Positions 14,974-26,339 of a stretch of DNA of 64,000 bases are shown piece after piece (positions within the stretch are counted from its first letter, which is position 1; every line of letters begins with the position of its first letter). Made by a program: the position numbers and the translations under genes. The notes beneath the pieces were generated by a model. It was not told the origin of the DNA and did not search any database. It was given only the letters and a program-made list of their open reading frames with translations. The stretch spans positions 62,001 through 126,000 of the forward strand of contig NZ_FTNI01000006.1 in assembly GCF_900156315.1 (NCBI RefSeq), given 5' to 3'. Source of the stretch: Microbispora rosea (GTDB taxonomy: Bacteria > Actinomycetota > Actinomycetes > Streptosporangiales > Streptosporangiaceae).

Positions 14974-15674
14974 TCGACCCCAAGGCCGATTCCCAGACCG
15001 ACCACACGGCCGGCCCGAAGGCCGATTCCGAGGCCGCCGCGCCGGTGCGCGTCCTGCTGGTGGACGACCACCCGCTGCTGCGGCACGGCCTGCGGGCGCT
15101 GCTCGAACAGGTCGGCGGCGCCCAGGTGGTGGGCGAGGCGGGAGACGGCGACGAGGCCGTCGCCCTCGCGTTGTCGCTGCGGCCCGACGTGGTCGTGATG
15201 GACCTGGTGATGCCGGGCACCTCGGGGATAGAGGCCACCCGCCGGCTGATCGACCGCGATCCCGCTCTCGGCGTGCTCGTGCTGACGATGAGCGAGGACG
15301 ACGCGTCGGTGTTCGCCGCACTGCGGGCGGGCGCGCGCGGCTACGTCCTCAAGGGCACGGGCGGGGCGGAGTTCATCGCCGCCGTCCGGGCCGTCGCCCG
15401 GGGCGAGGCCGTGTACGGCCCCGCGGTGGCCCGGCGCATCCGCAGGTTCCTGGCGCCGAGCCCGGACGTCACGCCGTTCCCCGAGCTGACCGCCAGGGAG
15501 CGGGAGATCCTCGACCTGCTCGCGTCCGGCAGGTCGAACGCGGAGATCGCCCGCGCCCTGTTTCTCAGCCAGAAGACCGTGAAGAACCACCTGACGTCCG
15601 TCTTCGCCAAGCTCCAGGTGGCCGACCGGGCGCAGGCGGTGGTGCGCGCCCGCCGCGCCGGTCTCGGCGAGTGA
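14970..15674 (+). CDS. NarL/FixJ-family response regulator
   Basis: A 234-residue regulator. The receiver domain starts near residue 23 with VRVLLVDDHPLLRHGL; the phosphoacceptor Asp is in VVVMDLVMPGTSG, and the switch Thr and Lys are in LTMSED and YVLKGTG. The LuxR-type HTH is LTAREREILDLLASGRSN and SQKTVKNHLTSVFAKL. The first 20 residues are unconserved, so a later start is possible, but GTG 14970 overlaps the kinase stop in the coupled GTGA arrangement. It is the partner of the upstream kinase. Confidence 0.9.
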   Translation: MIDPKADSQTDHTAGPKADSEAAAPVRVLLVDDHPLLRHGLRALLEQVGGAQVVGEAGDGDEAVALALSLRPDVVVMDLVMPGTSGIEATRRLIDRDPALGVLVLTMSEDDASVFAALRAGARGYVLKGTGGAEFIAAVRAVARGEAVYGPAVARRIRRFLAPSPDVTPFPELTAREREILDLLASGRSNAEIARALFLSQKTVKNHLTSVFAKLQVADRAQAVVRARRAGLGE

Positions 15675-15693
15675 GCGGTGGGGACGGCCGGGC

Positions 15694-17559
15694 TCAGTGT
15701 TCGGCGAGGACGATCACGGAGTCACCGGGCGTGAACGTCACCGCCCGGGACCGGTCCGGGTTGAGCACGACGCCGTAGTGGGGCGGCTCCCCGGACTTCG
15801 CCGCCGCGCGGTAACCGATCGCGGTCTCACCCCGCCGCAGGGCCGACTCCACGATCGTGCGGAAGGCGACGGGCCCGCCTGTGGTCACGTAGTCCTCCAC
15901 GGGCCGGGGATAGACCTCCGAGCCCGCGGAGTCGAAGAGATAGGTGAAGACCTCGGCGAGGTGCGGGTTCTCGGCGAGCTGCGCGAGCAGCAGGCCGATG
16001 ACGGTGTCGCTGATCACGATGTCGTCGGCCTCGGTGACTTCGGCGAGCGTCCGGTTGTTCTCGTCGTGCATCTCGCTCACGATCGAGTACTTCTCCCCGA
16101 GGGTCGCCTGCATGTCGCGCAGCTGCAGCAGCGTCATCAGCGTCCGGTTGTCGGCGTGGCCGGGGTCGTAGCGGTCGTCGGAGAGCACGATGACGTGCTG
16201 GTAGACGCCGACGCCGAGGGACTCGAGGGCGTACCTGTCGGTGGCGTCGCACTCCTTGACGTTCACCGTCAGGTTGCGCAGGCCCTCCAGACCGGCGCCC
16301 GCGCCGGGGTGGTCGCCGGCGACGTCGAGCACCGATCCGGGGGTCACGTAGCCGTCCAGGTAGCGGATGATCCTCGCGGCCCGGCCGTTCCAGCCGAGCA
16401 TCAGGGTCCGCTCGGGGGCGGGCGCCGGGGCCGTGGCGGGGACGATGTGCCGTTCGTCCGCGGGAGCCGTTCCGTTCGCCAGGCGGATGAGCGAGTCGTC
16501 CTGGGCGAGCACCACGATCTCGTCGGACGTCCCGATCGTCGTGTCCGCCGGCGGGTTGAGCACCACACCGCCGGGCGTGCGCAGGCCGAGGACGGTCGCG
16601 GTCGCGTACGCGTCGAGGGCCCGGCCGTACGACCTGCCGGCCAGGGAGGGATCGCGGCGCAGGTAGATCTCACCGCCGTCGAAGTTCAGCAGGTCCATGC
16701 AGACGACGGACACGCCGGACTGCCGGGACGACTGCACGATCAGCCGCGCGGCGATGTCGTCGCTGTCGACCAGGTGGACGCCGGGCCCTCCGGCCAGACG
16801 GGCGGCGGCCATGTTGCGCGAGGCGGCGATGGCGGCGACCACCGGAGGATGCTCGCCCGCCCGCTTGGCCAGCGCGAGCAGGGTCTTGATGACGTGCGCG
16901 TCCGGGTCCTCCTTCTCGGGGGACAGCACGACGATGGTCCGCGCGGTGCTCAGGCTCAACAGGTCGAGGTCGCCCGGCTCGGTGGGCCGGCCGGTGCGGC
17001 ACACCAGGCGCGTCTTGCCCGTGTCGCCCACCCGGGCCCTGATGGCGTCCTCCATGGCCGGCTTGTCCCTGTCGGCCAGGATCGCGATGACCGAACCGTG
17101 CTGGCTGGCGTGCGCCTTGGTGAGCTCGGAGACGATCGTGTAGAGCTGCTCGGACCAGCCGAGGATGACGGTGTGGCCGCTCTCGATGACGCGGGAGCGG
17201 CCCTTGCGCAGCTCATCGATCTTGCCGCGCAGCCCGGCGGAGAGCACGCCCACGAGGATGCTGACGATGAAGATGCCGCCGAGGGACGCGCCCAGCATGA
17301 TCGCGAGAAAGGGCGCGGTGCCGGCGTCTCCGGCGATCTTGCCTGGGCTGAGGGCGTGCATGAGCGACAGCCACAGCACCCCGGGCCAGCCGTCGTGCCG
17401 GAGCGCCTCGTCGGGGGTGAGCCACATCGTCAGCGCGCTGACCACCACGATGAGCACCAGCGACACCAGGGCCAGCCAGCCGATGAGGGCGGCCGTGCCC
17501 CTGGCCATGGTGTTGTCGAACCAGTAACGCGCACGCTCTTTGACCGTGGCTTTCGACAC
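15694..17559 (-). CDS. CASTOR/POLLUX-related ion channel (RCK-containing)
   Basis: A 621-residue membrane protein. TM1 (about 23-47) and TM2 (about 85-110) flank a pore-like segment near GVLWLSLMHALSPG. Two RCK-like Rossmann domains follow, beginning at HTVILGWSEQLYTIVSEL (about 130) and TLMLGWNGRAARIIRYL (about 388). This is the layout of plant nuclear CASTOR/POLLUX channels and their actinobacterial homologues. The selectivity filter does not show the K-channel TVGYG motif. Regulation by ligand binding to the RCK domains (ions, NAD) is expected from the family. It converges with the response regulator gene and is divergent from maf. Confidence 0.8.
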   Translation of the reverse strand: MSKATVKERARYWFDNTMARGTAALIGWLALVSLVLIVVVSALTMWLTPDEALRHDGWPGVLWLSLMHALSPGKIAGDAGTAPFLAIMLGASLGGIFIVSILVGVLSAGLRGKIDELRKGRSRVIESGHTVILGWSEQLYTIVSELTKAHASQHGSVIAILADRDKPAMEDAIRARVGDTGKTRLVCRTGRPTEPGDLDLLSLSTARTIVVLSPEKEDPDAHVIKTLLALAKRAGEHPPVVAAIAASRNMAAARLAGGPGVHLVDSDDIAARLIVQSSRQSGVSVVCMDLLNFDGGEIYLRRDPSLAGRSYGRALDAYATATVLGLRTPGGVVLNPPADTTIGTSDEIVVLAQDDSLIRLANGTAPADERHIVPATAPAPAPERTLMLGWNGRAARIIRYLDGYVTPGSVLDVAGDHPGAGAGLEGLRNLTVNVKECDATDRYALESLGVGVYQHVIVLSDDRYDPGHADNRTLMTLLQLRDMQATLGEKYSIVSEMHDENNRTLAEVTEADDIVISDTVIGLLLAQLAENPHLAEVFTYLFDSAGSEVYPRPVEDYVTTGGPVAFRTIVESALRRGETAIGYRAAAKSGEPPHYGVVLNPDRSRAVTFTPGDSVIVLAEH

Positions 17560-17621
17560 CGGCCCCCCTCGTAAGTGATCAGTAAACGTCAGACATAGTA
17601 GAAGCGGCTAGGCTGACTCGC

Positions 17622-18209
17622 GTGACGGAACTGGTGCTCGCCTCGGCCTCGCCCGCCCGCCTCGGTGTGCTGCGGGCGGCCGGGCTCGATCCCAAGGTCG
17701 TCGTCAGCGGCGTCGACGAGGACGCGATCACGGCCGCCACCCCCGAGGAGCTGTGCCTGGAGCTGGCCGTGGCCAAGGCGGACGCCGTCTCGCGTACGCT
17801 CGCCGAGGGCATCGTGATCGGCTGCGACTCGGTGCTCGAACTCGACGGCGTCGCGTACGGCAAGCCGGGGACGCCGGAGAACGCGCTGCGCCGCTGGCAG
17901 ACGATGCGCGGCAGGACCGGCCGGCTGCTGACCGGGCACTGCGTGGTGGACGTGGCCCGGGGCCGGAGGGTGTCGGAGGTGGCGGCGACCGTGGTGCGGT
18001 TCGGCACGCCGTCCGACGAGGAGATCGAGGCGTACGTCGCCAGCGGGGAGCCGCTGCGCGTGGCCGGGGCGTTCACGCTCGACGGCCTGGGCGGCTGGTT
18101 CGTGGAGGGCATCGAGGGCGATCACGGCAACGTGCTCGGTATCTCGCTTCCCCTGCTTCGCCGCCTTTTCGCCGATGTGGGCGTGCCTGTGACGACCTTG
18201 TGGCGCTAG
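17622..18209 (+). CDS. maf: Maf-family nucleoside triphosphate pyrophosphatase
   Basis: A 195-residue protein with [19 protein letters not shown] at the N-terminus, the conserved Maf signature (S-x-S-P-R-R variant), [14 protein letters not shown], and [10 protein letters not shown] with the catalytic Asp. Maf enzymes hydrolyse non-canonical or canonical NTPs to NMP and PPi and are linked to septum formation. TAGGCT (17609-17614) lies 7 nt before the GTG, which suggests a leaderless transcript. The EI24 gene follows after 10 nt. Confidence 0.9.
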   Translation: MTELVLASASPARLGVLRAAGLDPKVVVSGVDEDAITAATPEELCLELAVAKADAVSRTLAEGIVIGCDSVLELDGVAYGKPGTPENALRRWQTMRGRTGRLLTGHCVVDVARGRRVSEVAATVVRFGTPSDEEIEAYVASGEPLRVAGAFTLDGLGGWFVEGIEGDHGNVLGISLPLLRRLFADVGVPVTTLWR

Positions 18210-18219
18210 CCTGCCCGCC

Positions 18220-19016
18220 ATGAGTGGCATCGGGCGGCCCGCCGGACGGCGCGGCGTCGGCGGTTTCGCCGAGGGAGTCGGTTTCAGCCTGCGGGGTCTC
18301 GCCTGGGTCGCCCGGCATCCCCTCTGGTGGTTGTTCGGCCTGATCCCGGCCTTGATCGCGCTCGCGCTCTACGTCGCGGCGCTGGGGTGGCTGGGCACGC
18401 ACGCCACCGACGTGGCGGCGTGGGCGACCCCGTTCGCCGACGACTGGGGCTGGCGCGACGTGTTCCGCACGCTGGTCGGCTTGATGATCTTCGTGGCGGG
18501 TCTGGCGCTCGCCGTGCTGACGTTCACCGCCGTCACGTTGGTGATCGGCGACCCCTTCTACGAGAAGCTCTCGGAGAAGGTCGAGGAGGACCTGGGCGGG
18601 CTCCCCGACGGCGGCGACCTGCCTTTCTGGGCTTCCCTGTTCCGGTCGATCCGCGACAGCCTCGTCACCCTCTGGTGGGTCCTGCTGTTCTCCGTGCCGC
18701 TGTTCGTGCTGGGCTTCGTGCCGGTCGTCGGGCAGACCGTGGTGCCCGTGGTGGGGGCGTTGGTCTCCGGGTTCTTCCTCACGGTCGAACTGACCGCCTT
18801 GGCGATGGAACGCCGAGGGCTGCGGCGCAAGGAGCGTTTCGCGCTACTGCGATCGAACATGTCCGCCTCGCTGGGGTTCGGCGTGCCGCTCTTCGCCGCG
18901 TTCATGGTGCCGTTCCTGAGCGTGCTCCTGATGCCCGGCGCGGTCGCCGGCGCCGCCATGCTCGTCCGCATGCGGCTGGCGCCGGCGACCGTTCCGGGAC
19001 AGTGGGCACCGGACGG

Positions 19017-19044
<28 letters not shown>
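18220..19044 (+). CDS. EI24-domain (CysZ-like) integral membrane protein
   Basis: A 274-residue protein with GFSLRGLAWVARHPLWWLF at the N-terminus, typical of actinobacterial EI24 proteins, and four to five TM segments with FGVPLFAAFMVPFLSVLLMPGA near the C-terminus. The family includes E. coli CysZ (sulfate uptake), but actinobacterial members are not characterised. TAGCCT (18207-18212) is 7 nt before the ATG, so it may have its own leaderless transcript even though maf ends only 10 nt upstream. The 3' end overlaps the convergent ABC-F gene by 28 nt. Confidence 0.8.
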
Positions 19045-20609
<1,565 letters not shown>

Positions 20610-20827
20610 TTGATGACGCTCCGGAGAAGCTCAAGGACACACGGGTGGCGTGAAAGCGGGTGTCCGAGCTAAGAGATCCGGGGCGTAGCCATGGCGCCGA
20701 GTGTAGGTCGCGCATCCGGCCCGGCGCCAACGGTTTTGCGGCCGCCGGTTGTCCACAGGAGGACCGTTGTCCCCAGAACGCGCTTCGGCCGTCGTGGGTG
20801 CGCGGCCGTCCGGCGAGGCTTGCGGCC

Positions 20828-21910
20828 ATGACGATCCCGAAGCTCGTGCTCTCCTCGCCGGCGGACATCCTCGCCGCCGTGCCCTACCTCGTCGGGTTCC
20901 ACCCCGCCGACAGCCTCGTCGTGACCGGTGTCGCCGGCCCGGAGGTGCGGCTGACGACGCGCTGGGACCTGCCGGTCGCCGCAGGGGACCTCGACCGGCT
21001 GGTCGCGCTGCTGCGCCGCGAATCGGTGACGGCGGCCTTCGTCGTCGGATACGGCGCCGGCGCCCTGGTGACCCCCGCCGTCGACACGGCGACCCGGCTG
21101 CTGCACGCCGGGGGCATCCGGGTGGCCGAGAGCCTCCGGGCCGAAGGCGGGCGCTACTGGTTCTACTCCTGCGGCAGCGCGAGCTGCTGTCCCGCGGAGG
21201 GCACGCCGTACGACACGCAGCGCAGCCAGGTCGCGGCCGAGGCCGTGCTGCACGGGCTGGTCGCCCTGCCCGACCGGGGCAGCCTGCGGCGCTCGGTCCA
21301 ACGGTGCGGCGGAGCGGCGATGCGGCAGGTCACCGCCCGGGTCGCGGCCGAGCTGCGGGCGATGCCCGAGCCCGGGGCGCCGCTCGCGGACGAACTGGCC
21401 GCGCGGTTCGTGACGGAGGGGCTGGCGCGGGTGCGCAGCGCCATCGGCCTCTACGACTCGGGGGGCAGGCTGGACGACGAGGGCGCCGCCCGGCTCGGGC
21501 TCGACCTCGCCGTGGTGAGGGTGCGTGACGAGGCGTGGGCGTTGATCGACGACCGTGACGCGCACGTCGCGCTGTGGCGCGACCTCACCCGCCGGATAGA
21601 GCCGGGCCACGTCGCGCCGGCGGCCTCACTGCTGGCCGCCGCCGCCTGGCATCGGGGGGAGTGCGCGCTCGCGGGGATGGCGCTGGAGCGGGCGCTCGCC
21701 GCCGACCCCGGCTACTCGATGGCGCTCCTTCTCCGGCAGGCACTGACGCACATGATGTCCCCCGCCATGCTCCGCGACCGCATGCCGACACCGGAGGAGC
21801 TCGACGACGAGATGGGCCCTCCCCGGGCGATCTGGCTCGCGCCGCTGCGCGCGCTGCTGGCCCGGGATCTGCCCGGTCCGGCCTCCGTATCGGCTCTGCG
21901 ACGACCCTGA
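20828..21910 (+). CDS. DUF4192-domain protein
   Basis: A 360-residue protein. PADILAAVPYLVGFHPADSLVV at the N-terminus is the DUF4192 signature, an actinobacterial family of unknown function. SGGSASCCP-like CGSASCCPAEGTPYD in the middle and PGYSMALLLRQAL near the end are also family-typical; the latter looks like a short helical repeat. ATG 20828 starts directly before the signature; the open frame extends upstream but its residues resemble no family. It is divergent from the ABC-F gene and converges with the small gene at 21918. Confidence 0.8.
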   Translation: MTIPKLVLSSPADILAAVPYLVGFHPADSLVVTGVAGPEVRLTTRWDLPVAAGDLDRLVALLRRESVTAAFVVGYGAGALVTPAVDTATRLLHAGGIRVAESLRAEGGRYWFYSCGSASCCPAEGTPYDTQRSQVAAEAVLHGLVALPDRGSLRRSVQRCGGAAMRQVTARVAAELRAMPEPGAPLADELAARFVTEGLARVRSAIGLYDSGGRLDDEGAARLGLDLAVVRVRDEAWALIDDRDAHVALWRDLTRRIEPGHVAPAASLLAAAAWHRGECALAGMALERALAADPGYSMALLLRQALTHMMSPAMLRDRMPTPEELDDEMGPPRAIWLAPLRALLARDLPGPASVSALRRP

Positions 21911-21917
21911 GCGGCCG

Positions 21918-22268
21918 TCAGACCGCCTCGCCGTCCTGAGCCTGCCGCCGGCGCTCGTTGTACGCGCGCATCCGGGCGGGGTAACCGGTGAGCTGCACGT
22001 CGTACACCGGAAGGGCGAGATCCCTGGCGACCTTGGCGATCACCGCGGGCGCTCCGACGCGGCGACGGGTCCACTCCCCGTCGTGGGCCACGGCCACCGC
22101 GGTGGTGTCGGTCGCGAAGGTCTCGGGTTCGACGTAGAACTCGACTCCACGCCGGGTCTTGGCGAACTCGATGAGGGCCTCGACGTCGGCGTCGGTCGCC
22201 TCGCGGTCGAACTTGGCCACGCGGGCGCCCCGGCGTCGCCGGAGCCCGTAGCGATCGCGCCATCTCAT
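21918..22268 (-). CDS. Conserved actinobacterial hypothetical protein
   Basis: A 116-residue protein, MRWRDRYGLRRRRG at the N-terminus (very basic), then an alpha/beta segment with FYVEPETFATDTTAVAVAHDGEW and IAKVARDLALPVYDVQLTGYP, ending acidic. I have seen this pattern only in actinobacterial proteins of unknown function. TATACA (RC of 22275-22280) sits 6 nt before the ATG, giving a possible leaderless start. An ATG five codons upstream is also open. Converges with the DUF4192 gene. Confidence 0.65.
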   Translation of the reverse strand: MRWRDRYGLRRRRGARVAKFDREATDADVEALIEFAKTRRGVEFYVEPETFATDTTAVAVAHDGEWTRRRVGAPAVIAKVARDLALPVYDVQLTGYPARMRAYNERRRQAQDGEAV

Positions 22269-22426
22269 AGTGCTTGTATACATCGCCGCGGATCACGATG
22301 GCGTTAAGGGAACGGTCTCGGGGCGATGTCGGGGATGTCCCTGATGCCGCCGGACGCGTACACGGCACAAGATGGAGGCAGACTCGAAGAGAGCCGAGCA
22401 GTCGATCGACGGAAGGCGATGCCGTG

Positions 22427-23011
22427 ATGCCCGCGACAGCGACACCACCGTGGCCGGGCCGCGCCCCGATGCCGCACCCTCAGTTGCGCGTCACCAACCA
22501 GGACCGCGAACAGGTGGTCGAGCATGTCAAAGCGGCCTACGCCGAGGGCCGGCTCGACAAGCACGAGATGGACGAGCGGCTGCACCTCGCCATGACGGCG
22601 CGCACGCACGCCGATCTCGTGCCCATCATGAACGACCTGTACGGCACGCGCCCGGCGTACGTCCCCCGGCCGCCCTCGTATCACGCCGCCGCGGTCCCTG
22701 ACGGGGGAGACCGGGTCGGGGCCGCGGCCTCGCACCTGTTCGGCCTGCTGGGGTTGTTCATCATCGGCCCGCTGCTGATGATGGTGACCGCGGGGCGGAC
22801 GTCCCCCTACATCAGGAAGCACGCGGTGGAGTCGCTCAACTTCCACCTCACCGTGCTGGGCGCGACGGTGCTGCTGCCGTTCACCGTCGTGGGCGTCGTC
22901 CTGCTGCCGGTCATCTGGGTCGTCGGGCTGGTCCTGTGCGTGGTCGGCGGGGTGTCGGCGCTCGCCGCCACCGAGTTCCGCTACCCGCTGACCGTCCGCC
23001 TGATCAAGTAA
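22427..23011 (+). CDS. DUF1707/DUF4870-domain membrane protein
   Basis: A 194-residue protein. RVTNQDREQVVEHVKAAYAE followed by GRLDKHEMDERL is a DUF1707 domain (about 23-75), a small helical module seen in actinobacterial membrane proteins. The second part, from HLFGLLGLFIIGPLLMM with RKHAVESLNFHLT and two further TM helices, is DUF4870. Function is unknown. GGAAGG at 22411-22416 supports ATG 22427 or GTG 22424. It converges with the DNA ligase gene. Confidence 0.85.
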   Translation: MPATATPPWPGRAPMPHPQLRVTNQDREQVVEHVKAAYAEGRLDKHEMDERLHLAMTARTHADLVPIMNDLYGTRPAYVPRPPSYHAAAVPDGGDRVGAAASHLFGLLGLFIIGPLLMMVTAGRTSPYIRKHAVESLNFHLTVLGATVLLPFTVVGVVLLPVIWVVGLVLCVVGGVSALAATEFRYPLTVRLIK

Positions 23012-23030
23012 CTCGTGGCGCGGCCCCCGG

Positions 23031-24557
23031 TCAGGGCATGAGCGCGCGGACCGCGGCCACGGTGTCGGCCTCCTCCGGCCGCTTGTCGGGCCGGTAACGC
23101 AACACCCGGGCGAACCGAAGCGCCATGCCGCCGGGGTAGCGGCTCGACCGCTGCACCCCGTCGAAGGCGATCTCCACGACCAGCGCGGGCTTGAGCGTGA
23201 CGACGTAGTCGTCCGCCGGTCCCTCCGCCAGCCGCAGGAACTGCTCGGTCTGCCAGGTCAGCAGTTCGTCGGTGAGGCCCTTGAACGTCTTGCCGAGCAT
23301 CACGAACCCGCCGCTCTCCGGGTCGTAGGCGCCGAGGTGCAGGTTGGACAGCCAGCCCTGGCGCCGTCCGTTGCCCCACTCGGCGGCCAGCACGACCAGG
23401 TCGAGGGTGTGCCGCGGCTTCACCTTGATCCAGCCGGCCCCTCGCCGGCCCGCGGCGTACGGCGTGCTCAGCGACTTCACCACGACGCCCTCATGGCCCC
23501 GCCGCACGGCGTCGCCGAAGAACGCCTCGGCCTCCTCGGCGTCCGCGGTGACGAGCCGAGGGGTGATCAGCCCGGCCGGGACCGCGGCCTCCAGCGCGGC
23601 GTGCCGCTCCTCGTCCGGCAGGTCGAGCAGATCGGCGCCGCCCACGCGCAGGGCGTCGAAGAAGAAGACGGTCAGCGGCACCGTCGCGCGCAGCGACGCG
23701 ACGTCGGTCCTGCTGGCCACCCGGCCCGAGGTGACCTGGAACGGCTCGGGCCGGCCGTCCGGGCGCAGTGCGATGACCTCGCCGTCGAGCACGAGATCGG
23801 TCCCAGGGAGGCCGAGCACGGCCTCGACCAGCTCGGGGACCTGCGCGGTGATGTCGTCGAGGGTGCGGGTGAAGACGGCGACCCGGTCGCCCGACCGGTG
23901 GGCCTGGACCCGCACGCCGTCGAGCTTCCACTCGACGGCGGCAGGGGCGCCGGCCTTCTCCAGAGCGGCGGTCACGCTGGCCGCGCTCTGCGCGAGCATC
24001 GGCGCCACCGCCCGCCCGACCTCCAGGTGGAACGCCTTCAGCTCCGCGACGCCGCCGCGCAGGGCCGCCGCGCCGACGGCGGGCAGCGAGCCGCGCAGGG
24101 TCAGGGCCCGGCGCACCTCGGCCGCGGGCACGTTCGCGGCCATGGCGATCGCCTCGATCATCACCCCGTTGAGCGCCCCCTGGCGCAGCTCGGCCGTCAG
24201 CAGCCGGTGCAGAAACGACTGTTCCTGCCGGGTGAGGGCGCCGAACAACTCGCCGAGCAGCTCGCGGCGCGCGGACTGCGAACCGGTGCCCGACTGCGAC
24301 TTGATGCGTTCGAGCAGCGCGTCGACCTGCGTCAGGGTCGCCGTGGCGATCTGACGCGGCTCGGGGAGATCCGACAGACTCCGCCAGCCCACCCCGATCT
24401 GGCGCTGCGGCAGCTCACCCGACAGGTAGGCGATGGCGGTCTCGGCCTCGTCCGGTCCCACCCTGCCGAGGAGCTCGGCGAGGTGCCTGATCTTGGCGAG
24501 CCGAGCCGAGTCCGCGGCGACGGCCGCGGACGTCCTGGCAAGGTCGATCAGCAACAC
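23031..24557 (-). CDS. ATP-dependent DNA ligase (LigB type)
   Basis: A 508-residue ligase. The adenylation Lys is in [10 protein letters not shown] (KxDG motif I), with GHEGVVVKS (motif IV) and GWIKVKP (motif V). An N-terminal DNA-binding domain (about 1-190) and a C-terminal OB fold follow the archaeal/eukaryal ligase I layout. GTG 24557 gives [13 protein letters not shown] at the N-terminus, which matches mycobacterial and Streptomyces relatives; ATG 24578 is an alternative. Actinobacterial LigB-type enzymes are non-essential and thought to serve repair, next to NAD-dependent LigA. Confidence 0.85.
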   Translation of the reverse strand: MLLIDLARTSAAVAADSARLAKIRHLAELLGRVGPDEAETAIAYLSGELPQRQIGVGWRSLSDLPEPRQIATATLTQVDALLERIKSQSGTGSQSARRELLGELFGALTRQEQSFLHRLLTAELRQGALNGVMIEAIAMAANVPAAEVRRALTLRGSLPAVGAAALRGGVAELKAFHLEVGRAVAPMLAQSAASVTAALEKAGAPAAVEWKLDGVRVQAHRSGDRVAVFTRTLDDITAQVPELVEAVLGLPGTDLVLDGEVIALRPDGRPEPFQVTSGRVASRTDVASLRATVPLTVFFFDALRVGGADLLDLPDEERHAALEAAVPAGLITPRLVTADAEEAEAFFGDAVRRGHEGVVVKSLSTPYAAGRRGAGWIKVKPRHTLDLVVLAAEWGNGRRQGWLSNLHLGAYDPESGGFVMLGKTFKGLTDELLTWQTEQFLRLAEGPADDYVVTLKPALVVEIAFDGVQRSSRYPGGMALRFARVLRYRPDKRPEEADTVAAVRALMP

Positions 24558-24620
24558 ACCGTAATCCTGCCTCACCACTGCGGCAGATGCCCAGGCCGGG
24601 GTCGGACACGCGTCGTGGCG

Positions 24621-26147
24621 CTAGCTGTAGTGGCGCACGCGCGGCCACAGCTCGCGCCAGGGCTGGACGGGGTCGTGGCAGACCGTGATCGGTACGCCCT
24701 GCTCCTCGCCCGGCATCCCGCTCAGCCTTCCCCCCGGGACGCAGCGGGCGAAGACGGTGGCGAGTCCGGCGAGCGGATAGCCGACGGACACGACCACCCG
24801 CGTCCCCTCCGGCGGCGGTCCCCACCACCACAGCTCGTTGTGGCCGCTGTAGACCGCGGGCAGCCCGAACTCGCCCGCCCAGCGGTGCAGCGCGCCTGCC
24901 TCGCCGTAGTTCGCCGCGAGCAGCACCGCACCGGCGCGCTCGGCGGCGGGCAGGCCGTTCACGACCCGGGCCGTCTGCGCCGCCACATCGCGCATGCCCA
25001 CCGACTCAGCGGCCACCTCGTTCATGGCGGCGACCGGCGTCCCGCCGAGCGACGCCGCGGGGACGACCGGCAGCGCCACGACCACCGCCACCACGGCGTT
25101 GACCGCCAGCGCCGCGATCAACACTCGTCTCCACCGCCATCCGGCCGCCGTGACGCAGCCGGCCGCGAACAGGTAGAGCAGGAACCCGCCGGTGTAGTCG
25201 GGCCGGCCCCCCGAGTAGAGGACCAGCGCGCAGGCCACGGGGTAGGCGATGGCGAGGGAACGGACCCGTCGGTTCCGCCACAGCCGCAGCCAGCCGGCCA
25301 CGCAGATCACCGCCTGCACGGGCCCGAGCAGCACGATCTGCAGGGGGACGAAGGCCGCCCGGTTGTCCGCGCCCTCGTCGGCCCGCAGCGCGTCGGCCAT
25401 CTGGAACTGCGGCCAGTCGTGCGTCACCTGGTAGATCAGGTTGGGCGAGGCGATCACCAGAGCCAGGAGGGCGCCGGCCCACAGCCGTCTGTCCCGCAGC
25501 ACCTCGCGCGGGCCCGCGACGAGGATGCCCAGGCCGACGGTGCCCAGCAACACCACGATCAGATCGCGGTTGTACGCCGCGATCCCGGACAGCGCTCCCA
25601 GCCAGAGCCAGTAGCGCCCGTCTCCCCTGAGTAGCACCCGGAGCAGGCACAGCGTGACCGCGCCCCACAGCACGAGGTCGGGGGTGAGGGTCAGCAGCGA
25701 GTGCCCGGCCAGCAGAGTCAGCACGGAGGTGGCCGTCCCGGCCGCGGCGAGGATCTGGGCCGCGCGGCCGCCACCCAGCTCCCGGGCGGCCAGCGCGACG
25801 AGCACGACCAGAGCCCCGGCGCACAGAGCGGGGACGATCCGCAGCGCGACGACCGTGTCTCCGAAGATGGTCGTGGACAGCCGGGCGATCATCGGCGTCA
25901 GCGGCGGGGTGTCGAAATATCCGAGCCGCGGCCGCTCGCCCAGCATGCGGAAGTACAGCTCGTCGCGGTGGTAGCCGTACCACGGGCTCACCGCGAGCAG
26001 CACGGCCACGGTCACGGCGGCGATCGCGGCAACGGCCCGGGGTGTCGCGGTGAGCGGAGCGTCCGCACGAACGCCCCTGCCGGGGGACGCCCCCTCGGCG
26101 TCGTCCTGTGCCGGCGTGCCGCCGGTCACCTTGCCGTCCGCGGTCAC
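24621..26147 (-). CDS. GT39-type membrane glycosyltransferase (ArnT/PMT-like)
   Basis: A 508-residue polytopic protein with about ten TM helices. GYHRDELYFRMLGERPRLGY contains the catalytic acidic residue region of the first periplasmic loop (DELYF), followed by FDTPPLTPMIARL, a conserved GT39 pattern. A soluble C-terminal part of about 110 residues ends the protein. These enzymes move a sugar from a polyprenyl phosphate carrier onto an extracytoplasmic acceptor, which is unknown here. A cytosolic N-terminal tail of about 35 residues is rich in Gly/Asp. Confidence 0.75.
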   Translation of the reverse strand: MTADGKVTGGTPAQDDAEGASPGRGVRADAPLTATPRAVAAIAAVTVAVLLAVSPWYGYHRDELYFRMLGERPRLGYFDTPPLTPMIARLSTTIFGDTVVALRIVPALCAGALVVLVALAARELGGGRAAQILAAAGTATSVLTLLAGHSLLTLTPDLVLWGAVTLCLLRVLLRGDGRYWLWLGALSGIAAYNRDLIVVLLGTVGLGILVAGPREVLRDRRLWAGALLALVIASPNLIYQVTHDWPQFQMADALRADEGADNRAAFVPLQIVLLGPVQAVICVAGWLRLWRNRRVRSLAIAYPVACALVLYSGGRPDYTGGFLLYLFAAGCVTAAGWRWRRVLIAALAVNAVVAVVVALPVVPAASLGGTPVAAMNEVAAESVGMRDVAAQTARVVNGLPAAERAGAVLLAANYGEAGALHRWAGEFGLPAVYSGHNELWWWGPPPEGTRVVVSVGYPLAGLATVFARCVPGGRLSGMPGEEQGVPITVCHDPVQPWRELWPRVRHYS

Positions 26148-26178
26148 GCCGGCCTCCCGGAAGCCGGCGCTCGCAAGG

Positions 26179-26197
26179 GGCCGCCCCGCGGGCGGCC
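26179..26197. terminator. GC-rich hairpin between FKBP and GT39 genes
   Basis: GGCCGCCC (26179-26186) and GGGCGGCC (26190-26197) form a perfect 8-bp stem with a 3-nt loop, 32 nt before the GT39 start. It could end transcription from the FKBP gene. A weaker GAACCCC/GGGGTTC dyad lies at 26208-26228. The rest of the 192-nt gap shows no gene. Confidence 0.35.
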
Positions 26198-26339
26198 GTG
26201 ACGGGAGGAACCCCGATCGAGGGGGTTCATGACGAGGCGGTTCGGGGGGGTATCTGCCACCCGGCCATCATCCTCGAACCGCTCCCGCTCTCCTACCCCT
26301 GAATTCGGAGGCGCCGCGTCGCCTCAGCGGGTGTCCAGG

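Noticed and set aside
11710..15321. Very long minus-strand open frame opposite the histidine kinase and response regulator
   Set aside because: Typical mirror frame in GC-rich DNA; Arg/Pro/Gly-rich, no motif, and the plus strand carries complete kinase and regulator domains.
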